64,000 nt of DNA from a virus. The notes below the pieces were generated by a model. The model was not told the origin of the DNA. It searched no databases and saw only the letters and a list, made by a program, of their open reading frames with translations. This document shows, piece by piece, positions 29,637 through 37,500 of the stretch (positions within the stretch are counted from its first letter, which is position 1; each line of letters begins with the position of its first letter). The position numbers and the translations under genes were made by a program. Location: the IMG/VR virus record IMGVR_UViG_3300036760_000522, positions 124,001-188,000 of that record; one strand, written 5' to 3'.

Positions 29637-30077
29637 TCAATCGACGAGATCTTGGTACCGATGCTTCCCGTTCTCCGCGAGAACCAAGATGAACCCGTGA
29701 CGCTTGGTCCAAAGTTTGTGTTCGATTAACGCTCGTGAGATGAGCGTGACCGTTGTGTTCTTCGCCGGATCGGAGGTCGGATCGACGGACTCGAGCTTAT
29801 CAAGTGAGACGATTCCGTAGTCATACGATGATGCGTCGTAGATAAAGTCCTCGGCGCTCTTGGTCACGAAAATCCGGCCCGGCAGAAGCTCGGACTTGAT
29901 CACGTCATCGGTCATTCCAGGCCGAGGAACGATAACTCGGATGTTCGCCGCTCGAAGAGGCACAGCGATGGTTTGCACATTTTCTTCGACAACGAGAACG
30001 CCCCGCGATGTCGCTTCGCGAGTTTGATCTTTGAAGCGATCCAAGATCCGATCGATGTCACCTTGTACGACGGTCAC
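29637..30077 (-). CDS. PIN-like (DUF5615/Mut7-C-type) protein
   Basis: 146 residues from GTG 30,077. The pattern VLVVEENVQTIAVPLRAANIRV, shown here in part as EENVQTIAVPL, then GRIFVTKSAEDF, matches the DUF5615 PIN-like layout of an acidic first strand, an Arg-helix and a T-K/D-x-D-F motif. VEEN replaces the usual V-D-E-N. Members are candidate RNases in toxin or defence loci. It sits 59 bases downstream of the type IIG gene on the same strand and could be an accessory to it. Function inferred from fold. Confidence 0.55.
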   Translation of the reverse strand: MTVVQGDIDRILDRFKDQTREATSRGVLVVEENVQTIAVPLRAANIRVIVPRPGMTDDVIKSELLPGRIFVTKSAEDFIYDASSYDYGIVSLDKLESVDPTSDPAKNTTVTLISRALIEHKLWTKRHGFILVLAENGKHRYQDLVD

Positions 30078-30135
30078 CTAGAAGCGATACCACGCGAAAC
30101 GGGAGGCAGCCGCTGATCATGCCCAAAAAGTGAGG

Positions 30136-33100
30136 TTACGCAGTCTCGCGACGGGGCGGAGGCCGCGTGGAGACTTTGACGATGTTGGGGCCGATGCTCC
30201 TCTCGCCTGTGGTTCGCGCAACGGCCTTCCACTGTCGATGCTTGCCGTTGAAGCTCACCGCCATGCCCAATGCCTCCAGTGTTTCCAATGCAGGGACAAC
30301 TGCGTCCGCCGAAGCGCCAATGTACAACGCAGCGACATCATTGGCTGTTAGGGCCTCGCTGCTAGCTACGATGAAATCTCGAATCGCCGCGACCTGCTGC
30401 GGCAACTCCATTGGCCACGGCAACTGAAGCTGGTGTTCTGGCGCCTCTGGCACACGCACAGCCCGAGGAACGGCCCCCTTTGCTTCTTGGAAAGCAGGTC
30501 GCAGCCAACGAACCGTTCCGGACGACTCCTCGGCGGTGCGCACTTGATTCAGAGTGAGTAGTTTCTCCAGAACGATGTCGTCAGAGAGCCCTCCTGACCA
30601 ACCATAGGCACTACATACGGCCTCATCGAGGTCTGAATGAAGCCTCTGTAGGCCCGAGACCAAGCCCTGGTCGTAGCTCAGTCTCTCTTTGTCCGTCAGC
30701 GGTTCACCAGACCGGAGCTTCTCGAGCACATTGTACATTGCAGTGATCGTTAGCTGCGGGTGTGCGGCCTGCTGGCGCCTGCGATGGCCATCAAGTTGTT
30801 CACCCAGATCGCGAATGCACTGTCGCTGTGTCTCCGTGGCGGACGGGAAAGGAAAAGTCTCAAAGCAGCGCGTCTTATTGTAGCGAGGCCGATCCTCGAG
30901 GGTTCCACCAGCGGCTAACGCCCACGCAACATGTATCCGACTGGATAGAACACCGAGTACATATGCGTCGTCGGCTGCTATGTTCACGAGCATGTTATCC
31001 GGAAGCACGGCTTCGTCGAGGAAAACGAACACTCGGTGCTTGGCTGTTTCGACCGTCGCAATGAAACGTGAGAGCCCAACAAGTGCGGGGCGAAAGGCAC
31101 TCCGAGGCTCGCCGTGTATCCACCAGTTGTCGCGGTAGACTGCTCGTCTATTTTGGTCTCTCTCCGGTTTGACCGTGTCGTGGATGTGTTGAAACACTTC
31201 CGGGAAGCGTTTTTGGACTTGCCCGAGGGTTAGGCCAAACAAGTCGATGACCCAGACTCCTCGAGGAGTCTGGGTCACGTCACGCCCATTTCGGTACTCG
31301 CGAATGTGCCGTTCGAGTCCTTCTTTTCGACCCAACCCGAGCTGTTCTGCTTTGTCCGGCCTGACGACAAATCCCGAGCCGTGGAGCTTAACACCAGGGC
31401 AGCTCAAGGCTTCATTGGAGCGAAGCGGAGCCGCACTCGAAACGTCTGCTCCGACTGAGAGATCGGCAGAGATAGTGCCGATGCGTGTGGCGAGTTCAAT
31501 AGTGGCACCGAGGCTCCCCTGGTTAGACTCGCATTGGACCGACAGCAGTCGACCAGCATGAATTCCGGCTTGGCCAACCGTCATGGAGATTCGTACCGCG
31601 GCACCATCCGCAGAGTCGACCCAAGGATGGTCTGGGATGGCGAAGACCAATGATAGTGGCTCCTTGTCGCTCAGGTGGGTTCTGACAACTCTGCGGTTGA
31701 AGGTCTGCCGCAGGCTGTTGGTAGCAATGAATCCGAATCGCCTTGCACGCCCTGCACGAACGAGTTCTGCGGCCTTGTGCCACCAGTACATCACGTAGTC
31801 ACACGACTCGGGAAGCTCCGGGTAAGCGTCGCGGATGGTTTCAGCATAGCCCTCCCCAAGTGTCCCGCGCATTCGTCCATTGCCCACGAATGGGGGGTTC
31901 CCTACGATGAAATCCGCGGCTGGCCAGTCAGCCCTCCTTGGGTTGATATACCGAACAACAGGCACCTGCGCCGTTTCATCTGGGACCTCGTCGCCGGTCA
32001 CATGGCTCTTCTTCATCGTCTCGCCGTCCCAAAAGGTCAGCAATGCGCCTGTGTGCTCATTGCGAGCTTCTTCTTCATGATCGTAAGCGAGCACCGCATC
32101 TCTGCATTCGATATTCTTGTCGTCCCTCAGGATTGGTTCTGGAGGTGTTTTTGACTGCCCGTACATCTTGTGATGCCATTGCAGGTAGCCGATCCACAGA
32201 ACCAGCTCGGCGATCTCCTTCGACCCACGACGGGCCTCGATACCTTTGAACTGTCGAGGCGTCACCATCATGTTTTCGCCCAGTTCCTGTTGCTTCATAC
32301 CCAGGTCGAAAAGCGTCGCCAGGACCTCGCTTTCCAAACGCTTGAAAAGGTTGAGCGCAACATAGAGAAAATTTGCAGATCCACAGGCCGGGTCGAGCAC
32401 GGTCGTGTTGCAGAGCTTCTCCAAAAATTCTCGAACAACGGACTGAGCTTCGTTTACTCTCTTTGGCGGCGAGAACTCGCCCGGTGGCACTAGCTGTCGA
32501 ACCCTGACTCGTACGATGTCCCATTCGGCGCGCAGTGGTTCCTCGATGGTCGGAACAAGCAAACGCTCTACGTACGAAGTCGGAGTAAAATGCGCGCCCA
32601 ACTTGTGACGCTCCTTCGGATCCAGGGCTCGCTCAATAAGCGTGCCAAAAATCGCTGGCTGCACGTCACACCACTCGCGCTTGGCTGCTTTGAGCAATAT
32701 TCTCAATTGCGTTGCCTCAAGGGGTAACGCCTCCGGATCCGCGAAAAGTCCACCATTGAACTGCAAGAGCTTTCCGAGAATGAAGAAGCTTTTCCCAGAA
32801 TTCATCGCGTCCCAAAGTGCCTCGACACCAGTCTTGAACGATGACGGATCCGGAATCCATGTTTTCTCCAAAGCGGTGGTGAACACCTTTTCTCGCAAAA
32901 GACCGATATCTTCGGCAAACATTGTGAAGACGCACCGCATCAGAAACCTCGCCACGACCTCGGACGAGTAACTGGTTTTTTCGAGTTCGCCAGCGAGGAC
33001 GGCAAGGTCGGTTGCAATTTCGCGAGTCACCTCCTCAGACTTGCGTGCCGGGTCGAGACTGCGAGGGTCAAGCCAGATCGCCCGCAAACAGTCAGAATGG

Positions 33101-33654
33101 TTTGCCAGGTCACTCAGGAAGATGCGGTTCTTCTGGTTATTCGGATAGGCGTGGTAGGCCCCACTGCCGTCAAAGCACGCGAACAGATCGAAACAGTACC
33201 CGATGTCGGTGACGATCACGAATGGGGGTGGCTGCGCCACGCCTTTCGTGTAGCGAAGAGCCTGACCTTGGGCAGCGTTCATTGCCGAACTCCAGCCTGG
33301 AGTTCCTCGTACTGCGGTTCCCTTCTTTTTACTGCCCTTGTTGGACCCCTGCTTGGCCTCCAACACGAAGCACCCCTGTTTGTACAGATCCATCAAGCCA
33401 GATTTTTGACCGTCGTGTTCGTGAATGACAGCGTCGGCTTCGAAGACGTAGACGTCCTGTTCTGGATCGCCCGTCTTTGCGTTGGGCTCCGGAACGCCGA
33501 GGGCTCTGCACAAATCTTTGCAGAAGCTATCCTTGTTTGCGCGTTCACTGCCCTCGCTGTGTTGCCAGCGGGCTATGAAGTCGTCGATTGGCACTAGTGT
33601 ATCGCTTTCGGCGATTGGTGGCCCACGCAGACGAACCAGTCCGTCAGACTGCAT
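30136..33654 (-). CDS. Type IIG (MmeI-like) restriction-methyltransferase fusion
   Basis: 1,172 residues from ATG 33,654. The N-terminus has a PD-(D/E)xK nuclease, Asp89 ... Glu99-Ala-Lys101, with the D-x9-ExK spacing of MmeI. GAHFTPTSYVERLLVPTIEE leads to SAM motif I DPACGSANFLYVAL and catalytic motif IV NPPFVGNG. The C-terminal third (from RPDKAEQLGLGRKEG onward) should be target recognition. One protein can methylate adenine in one strand and cut nearby. It would defend the carrier against competing DNA or mark its own. A second C-terminal helical part resembles regulatory HTH (LPQQVAAIRDFI). Confidence 0.88.
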   Translation of the reverse strand: MQSDGLVRLRGPPIAESDTLVPIDDFIARWQHSEGSERANKDSFCKDLCRALGVPEPNAKTGDPEQDVYVFEADAVIHEHDGQKSGLMDLYKQGCFVLEAKQGSNKGSKKKGTAVRGTPGWSSAMNAAQGQALRYTKGVAQPPPFVIVTDIGYCFDLFACFDGSGAYHAYPNNQKNRIFLSDLANHSDCLRAIWLDPRSLDPARKSEEVTREIATDLAVLAGELEKTSYSSEVVARFLMRCVFTMFAEDIGLLREKVFTTALEKTWIPDPSSFKTGVEALWDAMNSGKSFFILGKLLQFNGGLFADPEALPLEATQLRILLKAAKREWCDVQPAIFGTLIERALDPKERHKLGAHFTPTSYVERLLVPTIEEPLRAEWDIVRVRVRQLVPPGEFSPPKRVNEAQSVVREFLEKLCNTTVLDPACGSANFLYVALNLFKRLESEVLATLFDLGMKQQELGENMMVTPRQFKGIEARRGSKEIAELVLWIGYLQWHHKMYGQSKTPPEPILRDDKNIECRDAVLAYDHEEEARNEHTGALLTFWDGETMKKSHVTGDEVPDETAQVPVVRYINPRRADWPAADFIVGNPPFVGNGRMRGTLGEGYAETIRDAYPELPESCDYVMYWWHKAAELVRAGRARRFGFIATNSLRQTFNRRVVRTHLSDKEPLSLVFAIPDHPWVDSADGAAVRISMTVGQAGIHAGRLLSVQCESNQGSLGATIELATRIGTISADLSVGADVSSAAPLRSNEALSCPGVKLHGSGFVVRPDKAEQLGLGRKEGLERHIREYRNGRDVTQTPRGVWVIDLFGLTLGQVQKRFPEVFQHIHDTVKPERDQNRRAVYRDNWWIHGEPRSAFRPALVGLSRFIATVETAKHRVFVFLDEAVLPDNMLVNIAADDAYVLGVLSSRIHVAWALAAGGTLEDRPRYNKTRCFETFPFPSATETQRQCIRDLGEQLDGHRRRQQAAHPQLTITAMYNVLEKLRSGEPLTDKERLSYDQGLVSGLQRLHSDLDEAVCSAYGWSGGLSDDIVLEKLLTLNQVRTAEESSGTVRWLRPAFQEAKGAVPRAVRVPEAPEHQLQLPWPMELPQQVAAIRDFIVASSEALTANDVAALYIGASADAVVPALETLEALGMAVSFNGKHRQWKAVARTTGERSIGPNIVKVSTRPPPRRETA
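31248..31277. repeat. 30-bp perfect palindrome inside the type IIG gene
   Basis: TGACCCAGACTCCTC (31,248-31,262) is followed directly by its exact reverse complement (31,263-31,277). It encodes the conserved-looking DVTQTPRGVWV stretch, so the two strands encode nearly the same peptide. Confidence 0.8.
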
Positions 33655-33867
33655 CTCATGGTGGTATTGTCCCCCTTGCCAGGCTGCGTTGTGCCGCTCG
33701 ACAGCACAACGGTCACTTGTTGTTGTTAATATCTCGCCTCAGTACGGATCATGGCCCACGGCGGTTTAGCCTTTTGGAATGAGTCGAAGAAGGTGAACGG
33801 AGCGTCAATGTCCTGACGGTCCGTGTCCTTTCGACAGACCATTGTCGTCGGTCACACCACGCGGGAT
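33655..33867. promoter_or_regulatory. Non-coding gap upstream of the type IIG gene
   Basis: 213 bases with no convincing gene. The promoter of the type IIG gene should lie here, in the AT-richer part near 33,715-33,740. I cannot assign boxes reliably. Confidence 0.3.
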
Positions 33868-34077
33868 TTAGAAATGGAATATTGCCGACGGCAGCGCACT
33901 CAGAGCCTCGTCGAGTTCGTCGCCGGATCCGTCAATCCCTGGTACCAATGGACTTTGTGAGAGCGTGGCGCGTGCTGCCACCGCATAGTTTGGCGGGTGC
34001 GAGAACAGGAGAGTCCGCTCAAACTTGCATGGTTCGAGCGAAGCACCGCTCCGGCACACTGCCGCCTCTTCAAACAC
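33868..34077 (-). CDS. Hypothetical small protein (element cargo)
   Basis: If started at GTG 34,077, five bases upstream of the previous gene's stop, the product is 69 residues (FEEAAVCRSGASLEPCKF, then LVPGIDGSGDELDEALSALP). Longer starts overlap the upstream gene heavily. No family recognised; translation uncertain. Confidence 0.35.
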   Translation of the reverse strand: MFEEAAVCRSGASLEPCKFERTLLFSHPPNYAVAARATLSQSPLVPGIDGSGDELDEALSALPSAIFHF

Positions 34078-34459
34078 GTTCAATGAGACAGAAGACGTCC
34101 CCGGAATCCAGCTCGCCTCTCCAATGGCGCAAAAGAACATCTCGGTTCTTAATGATGAACGGAACAACTTGCCTTTGGATTTTACCCGGCAACGTTCCAA
34201 GAATTCGCGACGGATTCGTGATCGTTACCGAGACGGAGGTATCGAGTCCTTCGGTCGTGGTCTCCTCACCAAGCACGACTTTGACCCTCGGACCGTGTTG
34301 AGAATCTGTTCCCCCGAATTCTCCAGGAGAGACCCAAATGGCGGCTCCCTGCACCCCAGTTCGTTTTGGGAGCAGGTTGGTCATGGCTTCCATGAGGATG
34401 CTCGGTTCTTCGAATCGCGAAGCAGTTCGTTGGAAATCACGCATGAAGAAGTTTTGCAC
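34070..34459 (-). CDS. Hypothetical protein (element cargo)
   Basis: 129 residues from GTG 34,459 or ATG 34,444. The chain has a central strand region (AAIWVSPGEFGG, then PRVKVVLGEET) and ends with NRDVLLRHWRGELDSGDVF, reminiscent of the W-containing tail of DUF4160-type proteins. That likeness is weak. It may form an operon with the genes at 34,569-35,050. Confidence 0.45.
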   Translation of the reverse strand: MQNFFMRDFQRTASRFEEPSILMEAMTNLLPKRTGVQGAAIWVSPGEFGGTDSQHGPRVKVVLGEETTTEGLDTSVSVTITNPSRILGTLPGKIQRQVVPFIIKNRDVLLRHWRGELDSGDVFCLIERV

Positions 34460-34568
34460 GACGGGAAGGAACTTTTGGTCTTCCGGCGTATCGTTTCCCG
34501 GCCGTACACGGCACGTCGCCGTTGAGCTACCGTGATCGACTGGGCAGTCTCTGCCCTCACGGCCTCAA

Positions 34569-34799
34569 TCAGAACAACAGCCGCTGCACCTCTTGCTCGA
34601 CTTCCGCCTCCGTCTTCATCGGTACCAACAAACAAACGTCCTGAATGGCCAGAGATACAGCCAACTGCCCTGCCTGATCGTATGGGCGTTCGAACATGCG
34701 GAGTCGAGCAGGAGCGATGTAGTCCCGATCCGTGAATTTTGTCCCCGACGCGGCCTTGCCGTAGGCTCGCACGTAGATGCTGTAGGTTTTGCCTTTCAT
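34569..34799 (-). CDS. Hypothetical protein (element cargo)
   Basis: 76 residues from ATG 34,799, which overlaps the stop of the upstream gene (ATGA). It starts MKGKTYSIYVRAYGKAASG and contains a compact alpha/beta part. The tight coupling with 34,796-35,050 suggests partners of one complex or a toxin-antitoxin-like pair. No family recognised. Confidence 0.55.
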   Translation of the reverse strand: MKGKTYSIYVRAYGKAASGTKFTDRDYIAPARLRMFERPYDQAGQLAVSLAIQDVCLLVPMKTEAEVEQEVQRLLF

Positions 34800-35050
34800 G
34801 AAGCGCGTTTCCTGCGATCGTGTCGTCCCTGCCGCAGACCTCGAGCTAGCGACACGGCACAAACTTGGTCGACCAGCTCGAACAGAAGCTCGTTCGTGAC
34901 CTCTTCGATGACCAAGTAGAGCTGAAACTGCGGGAGACTCACGGCTCGCCTGAGGCGCGCCTGGTGCCTCGTGAGCCTCTTCGCGAGCTGCTGAAGCTTC
35001 GGGCTCGTCGCGAGTAGGTGATCTGTGAGGTCGGGGGGTGCCTCGGACAT
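34796..35050 (-). CDS. Hypothetical helical protein (element cargo)
   Basis: 84 residues from ATG 35,050. Basic and helical (LQQLAKRLTRHQARLRRAVS), then an acidic amphipathic helix (VIEEVTNELLFELVDQV) and a basic tail GRHDRRKRAS. Its promoter region is shared with the divergent XRE gene, so the XRE protein probably controls it. Confidence 0.5.
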   Translation of the reverse strand: MSEAPPDLTDHLLATSPKLQQLAKRLTRHQARLRRAVSLPQFQLYLVIEEVTNELLFELVDQVCAVSLARGLRQGRHDRRKRAS

Positions 35051-35088
35051 TTGGCTTCCCCGAGTTCACACCAGGTCGCCGTTCATTT

Positions 35089-35102
35089 CAACCTATAAGT
35101 TG
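35089..35102. promoter_or_regulatory. Operator-like palindrome between divergent element genes
   Basis: CAAC-CTATAA-GTTG, a dyad of 4-bp arms spaced by six bases, in the 89-base gap between the divergent 35,050 and XRE genes. TATAAG could be a -10 box. The position is typical of an XRE autoregulatory operator. Confidence 0.4.
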
Positions 35103-35139
35103 GTTTTAATTGGGTCCTCGATACCGCGAGCCTGCGGGT

Positions 35140-35412
35140 GTGACGAAACAGAAGGCCGATGAACTAGGGCACAACGTTGGAAGGAGGGTCGCTGAAATAC
35201 GGCAGAAAAACGGCCTGACGCAGCAGGGGCTAGCGACCTCAGTTCGGGCGACCGTCCAGTGGATTAGCCGAATCGAGAATGGTGAGGAAAACCTGACCCT
35301 CGCGACGCTTGTGAAATTGGCCAACGCGTTGTCCGTGACGGTCAGGGAGCTGTTTGAGGAGCCAGCCTCCAATCCCAAGGAGGTTCGGCGCGGGAGACCA
35401 CGAAAGGGCTGA
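35140..35412 (+). CDS. XRE-family regulator (helix-turn-helix)
   Basis: Start chosen at GTG 35,140 (VTKQKADELG); a TTG at 35,110 is possible. Residues 14-65 are a Cro/C1-type HTH: VGRRVAEIRQKNGLTQQGLA, then VRATVQWISRIENGEENLTL in two pieces, and NALSVTVRELF. The tail is basic (VRRGRPRKG, AT-hook-like). It should bind DNA as a dimer and repress its own and the divergent promoter, a standard control for restriction-modification or toxin cargo. Whether it controls the type IIG gene is unknown. Confidence 0.85.
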   Translation: MTKQKADELGHNVGRRVAEIRQKNGLTQQGLATSVRATVQWISRIENGEENLTLATLVKLANALSVTVRELFEEPASNPKEVRRGRPRKG

Positions 35413-35509
35413 CCCCCAGAGTTTTCTGGTGCACCTGAAGGGGCTCGTTCGAAGTCCGCTATTCCACTTCTGAAATCCGCCACAGAAGGTGGCCCCCCAG
35501 TGCTGACGA

Positions 35510-36025
35510 TTGGAGTTGTGCGGAATTTTGGAGGACACCCACGTTTCTGGCAGAACGGGAGTTGTGGCCGATCCACTTCCCGCAGAGGCAGTGCTCGAAC
35601 AGGCAGCCCGGCTCCTCAAGGTGGCCACGGATATTCTGTCCAATCTCAAGCCCCAAGGGGACGAGCAACGTGGAAAAACCGCGGGGCCGTTACAAATCGC
35701 GGGGCGACTGTACCTGAGCCTCACTGCAATCCTTGCCCTTTCAGCAACCGGATGGTCGTACCTCTTCAAAGGCACGGAAGGGGCAACATGTTCAACGGTG
35801 GTAGCTACACTGAGATGGTTGCTCGTGGCCGCAATCTTTCTAGGCATCACGGGGATTCTGTGGCTCGTAGCTCACCTGACACGCAAACACGTGTCACTGC
35901 TTTCTGGTCCCGGTGAATATTCATCCACGGTCCACGAGGCCTTGATGAGTAAGGGAGACCCGTTGGGGAGCGGCCCACCTGACTCTGTCACACAACTTCC
36001 GGGACCTGCTGGTACTTCGAAGTGA
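35510..36025 (+). CDS. Two-transmembrane protein (element cargo)
   Basis: Up to 171 residues; the start is uncertain (TTG 35,510, or GTG near 35,564). Two hydrophobic helices, LYLSLTAILALSATGWSYL and WLLVAAIFLGITGILWLVAHL (the latter split by a short loop), then a soluble tail of about 45 residues. Its stop overlaps the GTG of the next gene (GTGA). Two-TM effectors paired with a small sensor are common in abortive infection loci; that role is inference. Confidence 0.55.
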   Translation: MELCGILEDTHVSGRTGVVADPLPAEAVLEQAARLLKVATDILSNLKPQGDEQRGKTAGPLQIAGRLYLSLTAILALSATGWSYLFKGTEGATCSTVVATLRWLLVAAIFLGITGILWLVAHLTRKHVSLLSGPGEYSSTVHEALMSKGDPLGSGPPDSVTQLPGPAGTSK

Positions 36026-36303
36026 TCTACTTGGTCACATTGCAGCGAAGTCCCCCTAGAGTGATGCCGGGATTTACCGATCAATTGGCAGAGAGTTCTG
36101 AGTTTCATCGAAAGATCATGGACAACGTGTGGGTCGTCGACACTTGGTTCGGTAGTCGGGATCTCACAGAAGTACTTCGAGTGCATCTGGGTCCAGCTGA
36201 TCAGCTTTTGGTGATACGAGTACACGACGATTACTTCGGATGGATGCGTCAGGACGTATGGAAGTGGTTGCGAGCCGCTTCAAGCTATCGAAGATTCGAC
36301 TGA
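36022..36303 (+). CDS. Cas2/SinR-like small protein (element cargo)
   Basis: 93 residues, GTG start coupled to the upstream 2-TM gene. The pattern MIYLVTLQRSPPR, NVWVVDTWFGSRDLTEVLRVHL in pieces, DQLLVIRVHDDYFGWM and DVWKWL resembles the SinR-type ferredoxin-like proteins related to Cas2. Those have an initial YLV strand, a W-x-V-x-T strand, an L-L-V-I strand and a terminal GW-x5-WxW. No nuclease residues are obvious. It may be the sensor or inhibitor of the 2-TM protein. Family resemblance only. Confidence 0.5.
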   Translation: MIYLVTLQRSPPRVMPGFTDQLAESSEFHRKIMDNVWVVDTWFGSRDLTEVLRVHLGPADQLLVIRVHDDYFGWMRQDVWKWLRAASSYRRFD

Positions 36304-36568
36304 GCCATTGATTTGGTGAGGTCGGCGCCAATACAGTTTCGGGCGATCCTCCAATTGCTCACAACACCTTCTTTGGTGGCGCCGGCCGGGAAGGGAATGG
36401 GATGATCTTCGCAGAAGGCCCTGATCGATTAGACCGATCATCCTGTTCGTTCCCGTTCGCGACTTTGAGCAGATTCAAAACAGACGCCGAATACCGGACT
36501 ACCTTCGCGGCCCCTGGGTATCCTGGCTCCTGTTTCTTGGCTTACGGGAATCCGAAAAGTAGGGTGAG

Positions 36569-36596
36569 CCCGCCCGAGGTTTGATTACCGGGCGGG
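36569..36596. repeat. 8-bp GC hairpin
   Basis: CCCGCCCG and CGGGCGGG with a 12-nt loop. No T run follows. Confidence 0.65.
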
Positions 36597-36760
36597 GACA
36601 CGCTTTCGACTAGGCGTGGCTCATGCCACCTACGGTCCGCCACCAACGAAGGTGCCGAATCAGCGGGCACATGAATCCCTCACGCAAGTGCTTGTAATGC
36701 ACAGCGTTTTCCTCTGCGGACATTCGTCGCCGCTGACGGGCCTTGACACGACTCCCACGC

Positions 36761-36809
36761 GGGCGTTAAAGTCCGCCTGCGTCAGGTGTTGGCTGGACTT
36801 TGAGCGCCC
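36761..36809. repeat. Long imperfect hairpin
   Basis: Arms 36,761-36,777 and 36,791-36,809 pair over about 15 positions, with one bulged G and two G-U pairs. The outer sequences CTGACGGGC/GCCCGTCAG can form a competing stem, so two structures are possible. Confidence 0.6.
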
Positions 36810-36856
36810 GTCAGGGCCGCTTTTGGGACGTGACACGGCCTATATGGCCCCAAAGA

Positions 36857-36885
36857 CCCCGTGGTGCTTTAACACCTGGGGTTTT
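36857..36885. terminator. Bidirectional intrinsic terminator
   Basis: CCCCGTGGTG-CTTTAA-CACCTGGGG followed by TTTT on the plus strand. It sits between the plus-strand operon ending at 36,303 and the minus-strand gene ending at 36,900, so it can serve both. Confidence 0.65.
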
Positions 36886-36899
36886 CGGCTATTTGGAGA

Positions 36900-37442
36900 T
36901 CAGTTCATCATGGCGGCGGCCTCCGGCGGGACGGGAATCTTCGAGAGTTCTACGAGCTTGGCGACGTTGACCTTGTAGCGGTTACCACCGAGACTATCGA
37001 TAACGCGGAGCGTCTTTAGTCTCGTCAGCTGGGCGTTTACTCGGTTCTTTGCCACCATCTTTTTGAGACCGGAGCCCCAAATGGCTTCGGCGGTGCACTG
37101 GTAGTCCAGCTCGGGGTTCTCCAAGAGCCGGAACGCGATTCGCCAACAGATGGGTGTGCTCGGCGGCAGGACGTATTCCTGTTGGGGCCGTAACTGGGTC
37201 GAGCCGTTGAGCCCTGGTGTCGGTTGTGACGAACCGTTTGTGGCCTGGATTGGGGGACAATCATCATCACAGCGGCCGTGGGCGATGACTTCTTGTAGGT
37301 GGGCCTCTGTCTTGGTCTCGACTTCCTTGGCCTTGATCAAGGCTTTGGTCAGGTCGGCGACGTTCTTTTTCGCCACGTCGAGAGCGTGAACAGCGTCGAT
37401 TACAAGGTCGACGCCTTCGTTTCTATGGGAAGTCTTGGCCAA
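36900..37442 (-). CDS. Coiled-coil/winged-helix protein at the right end of the element
   Basis: 180 residues from TTG 37,442. Residues 10-55 form a coiled coil (VIDAVHALDVAKKNVADLTK). A Gln/Pro/Gly-rich linker follows, then a winged-helix-like C-terminal domain (ICWRIAFRLLENPELDYQC, VAKNRVNAQLTRLKTLRVID, GGNRYKVN). It probably binds DNA. The gene is the closest to the right inverted repeat and its tandem subterminal repeats, so it may be an element-specific binding or mobilisation factor. That role is inference. Confidence 0.55.
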   Translation of the reverse strand: MAKTSHRNEGVDLVIDAVHALDVAKKNVADLTKALIKAKEVETKTEAHLQEVIAHGRCDDDCPPIQATNGSSQPTPGLNGSTQLRPQQEYVLPPSTPICWRIAFRLLENPELDYQCTAEAIWGSGLKKMVAKNRVNAQLTRLKTLRVIDSLGGNRYKVNVAKLVELSKIPVPPEAAAMMN

Positions 37443-37500
37443 GCCACCGCAGTCTACACAAGCGCAGGACCCTGTCTACACCGTCGTGTAAATCCAGACC

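Larger units (their letters stand above)
36304..36899. other. Structured non-coding region (element)
   Basis: About 600 bases with no convincing gene; two plus-strand frames of 60 and 120 codons look random. It holds four hairpins: 36,569-36,596, 36,761-36,809 (with an outer 9-bp pair 36,733-36,741/36,806-36,814), 36,837-36,849 (GGCC-TATAT-GGCC) and 36,857-36,885. It could be a non-coding RNA, an origin or a set of terminators. Confidence 0.5.

Noticed and set aside
33097-33597. Long plus-strand open frame opposite the type IIG gene
   Set aside because: It is a shadow of the conserved minus-strand nuclease region and shows no domain of its own.
35510-36303. Panoptes-type or CBASS operon
   Set aside because: No polymerase or nucleotidyltransferase motifs (no GGDD, no CD-NTase core) in the small partner; only the two-TM feature is shared.
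36616-36978. 120-codon plus-strand gene in the hairpin region
   Set aside because: It crosses several hairpins and a terminator and ends inside the winged-helix gene on the other strand; no ribosome-binding site.
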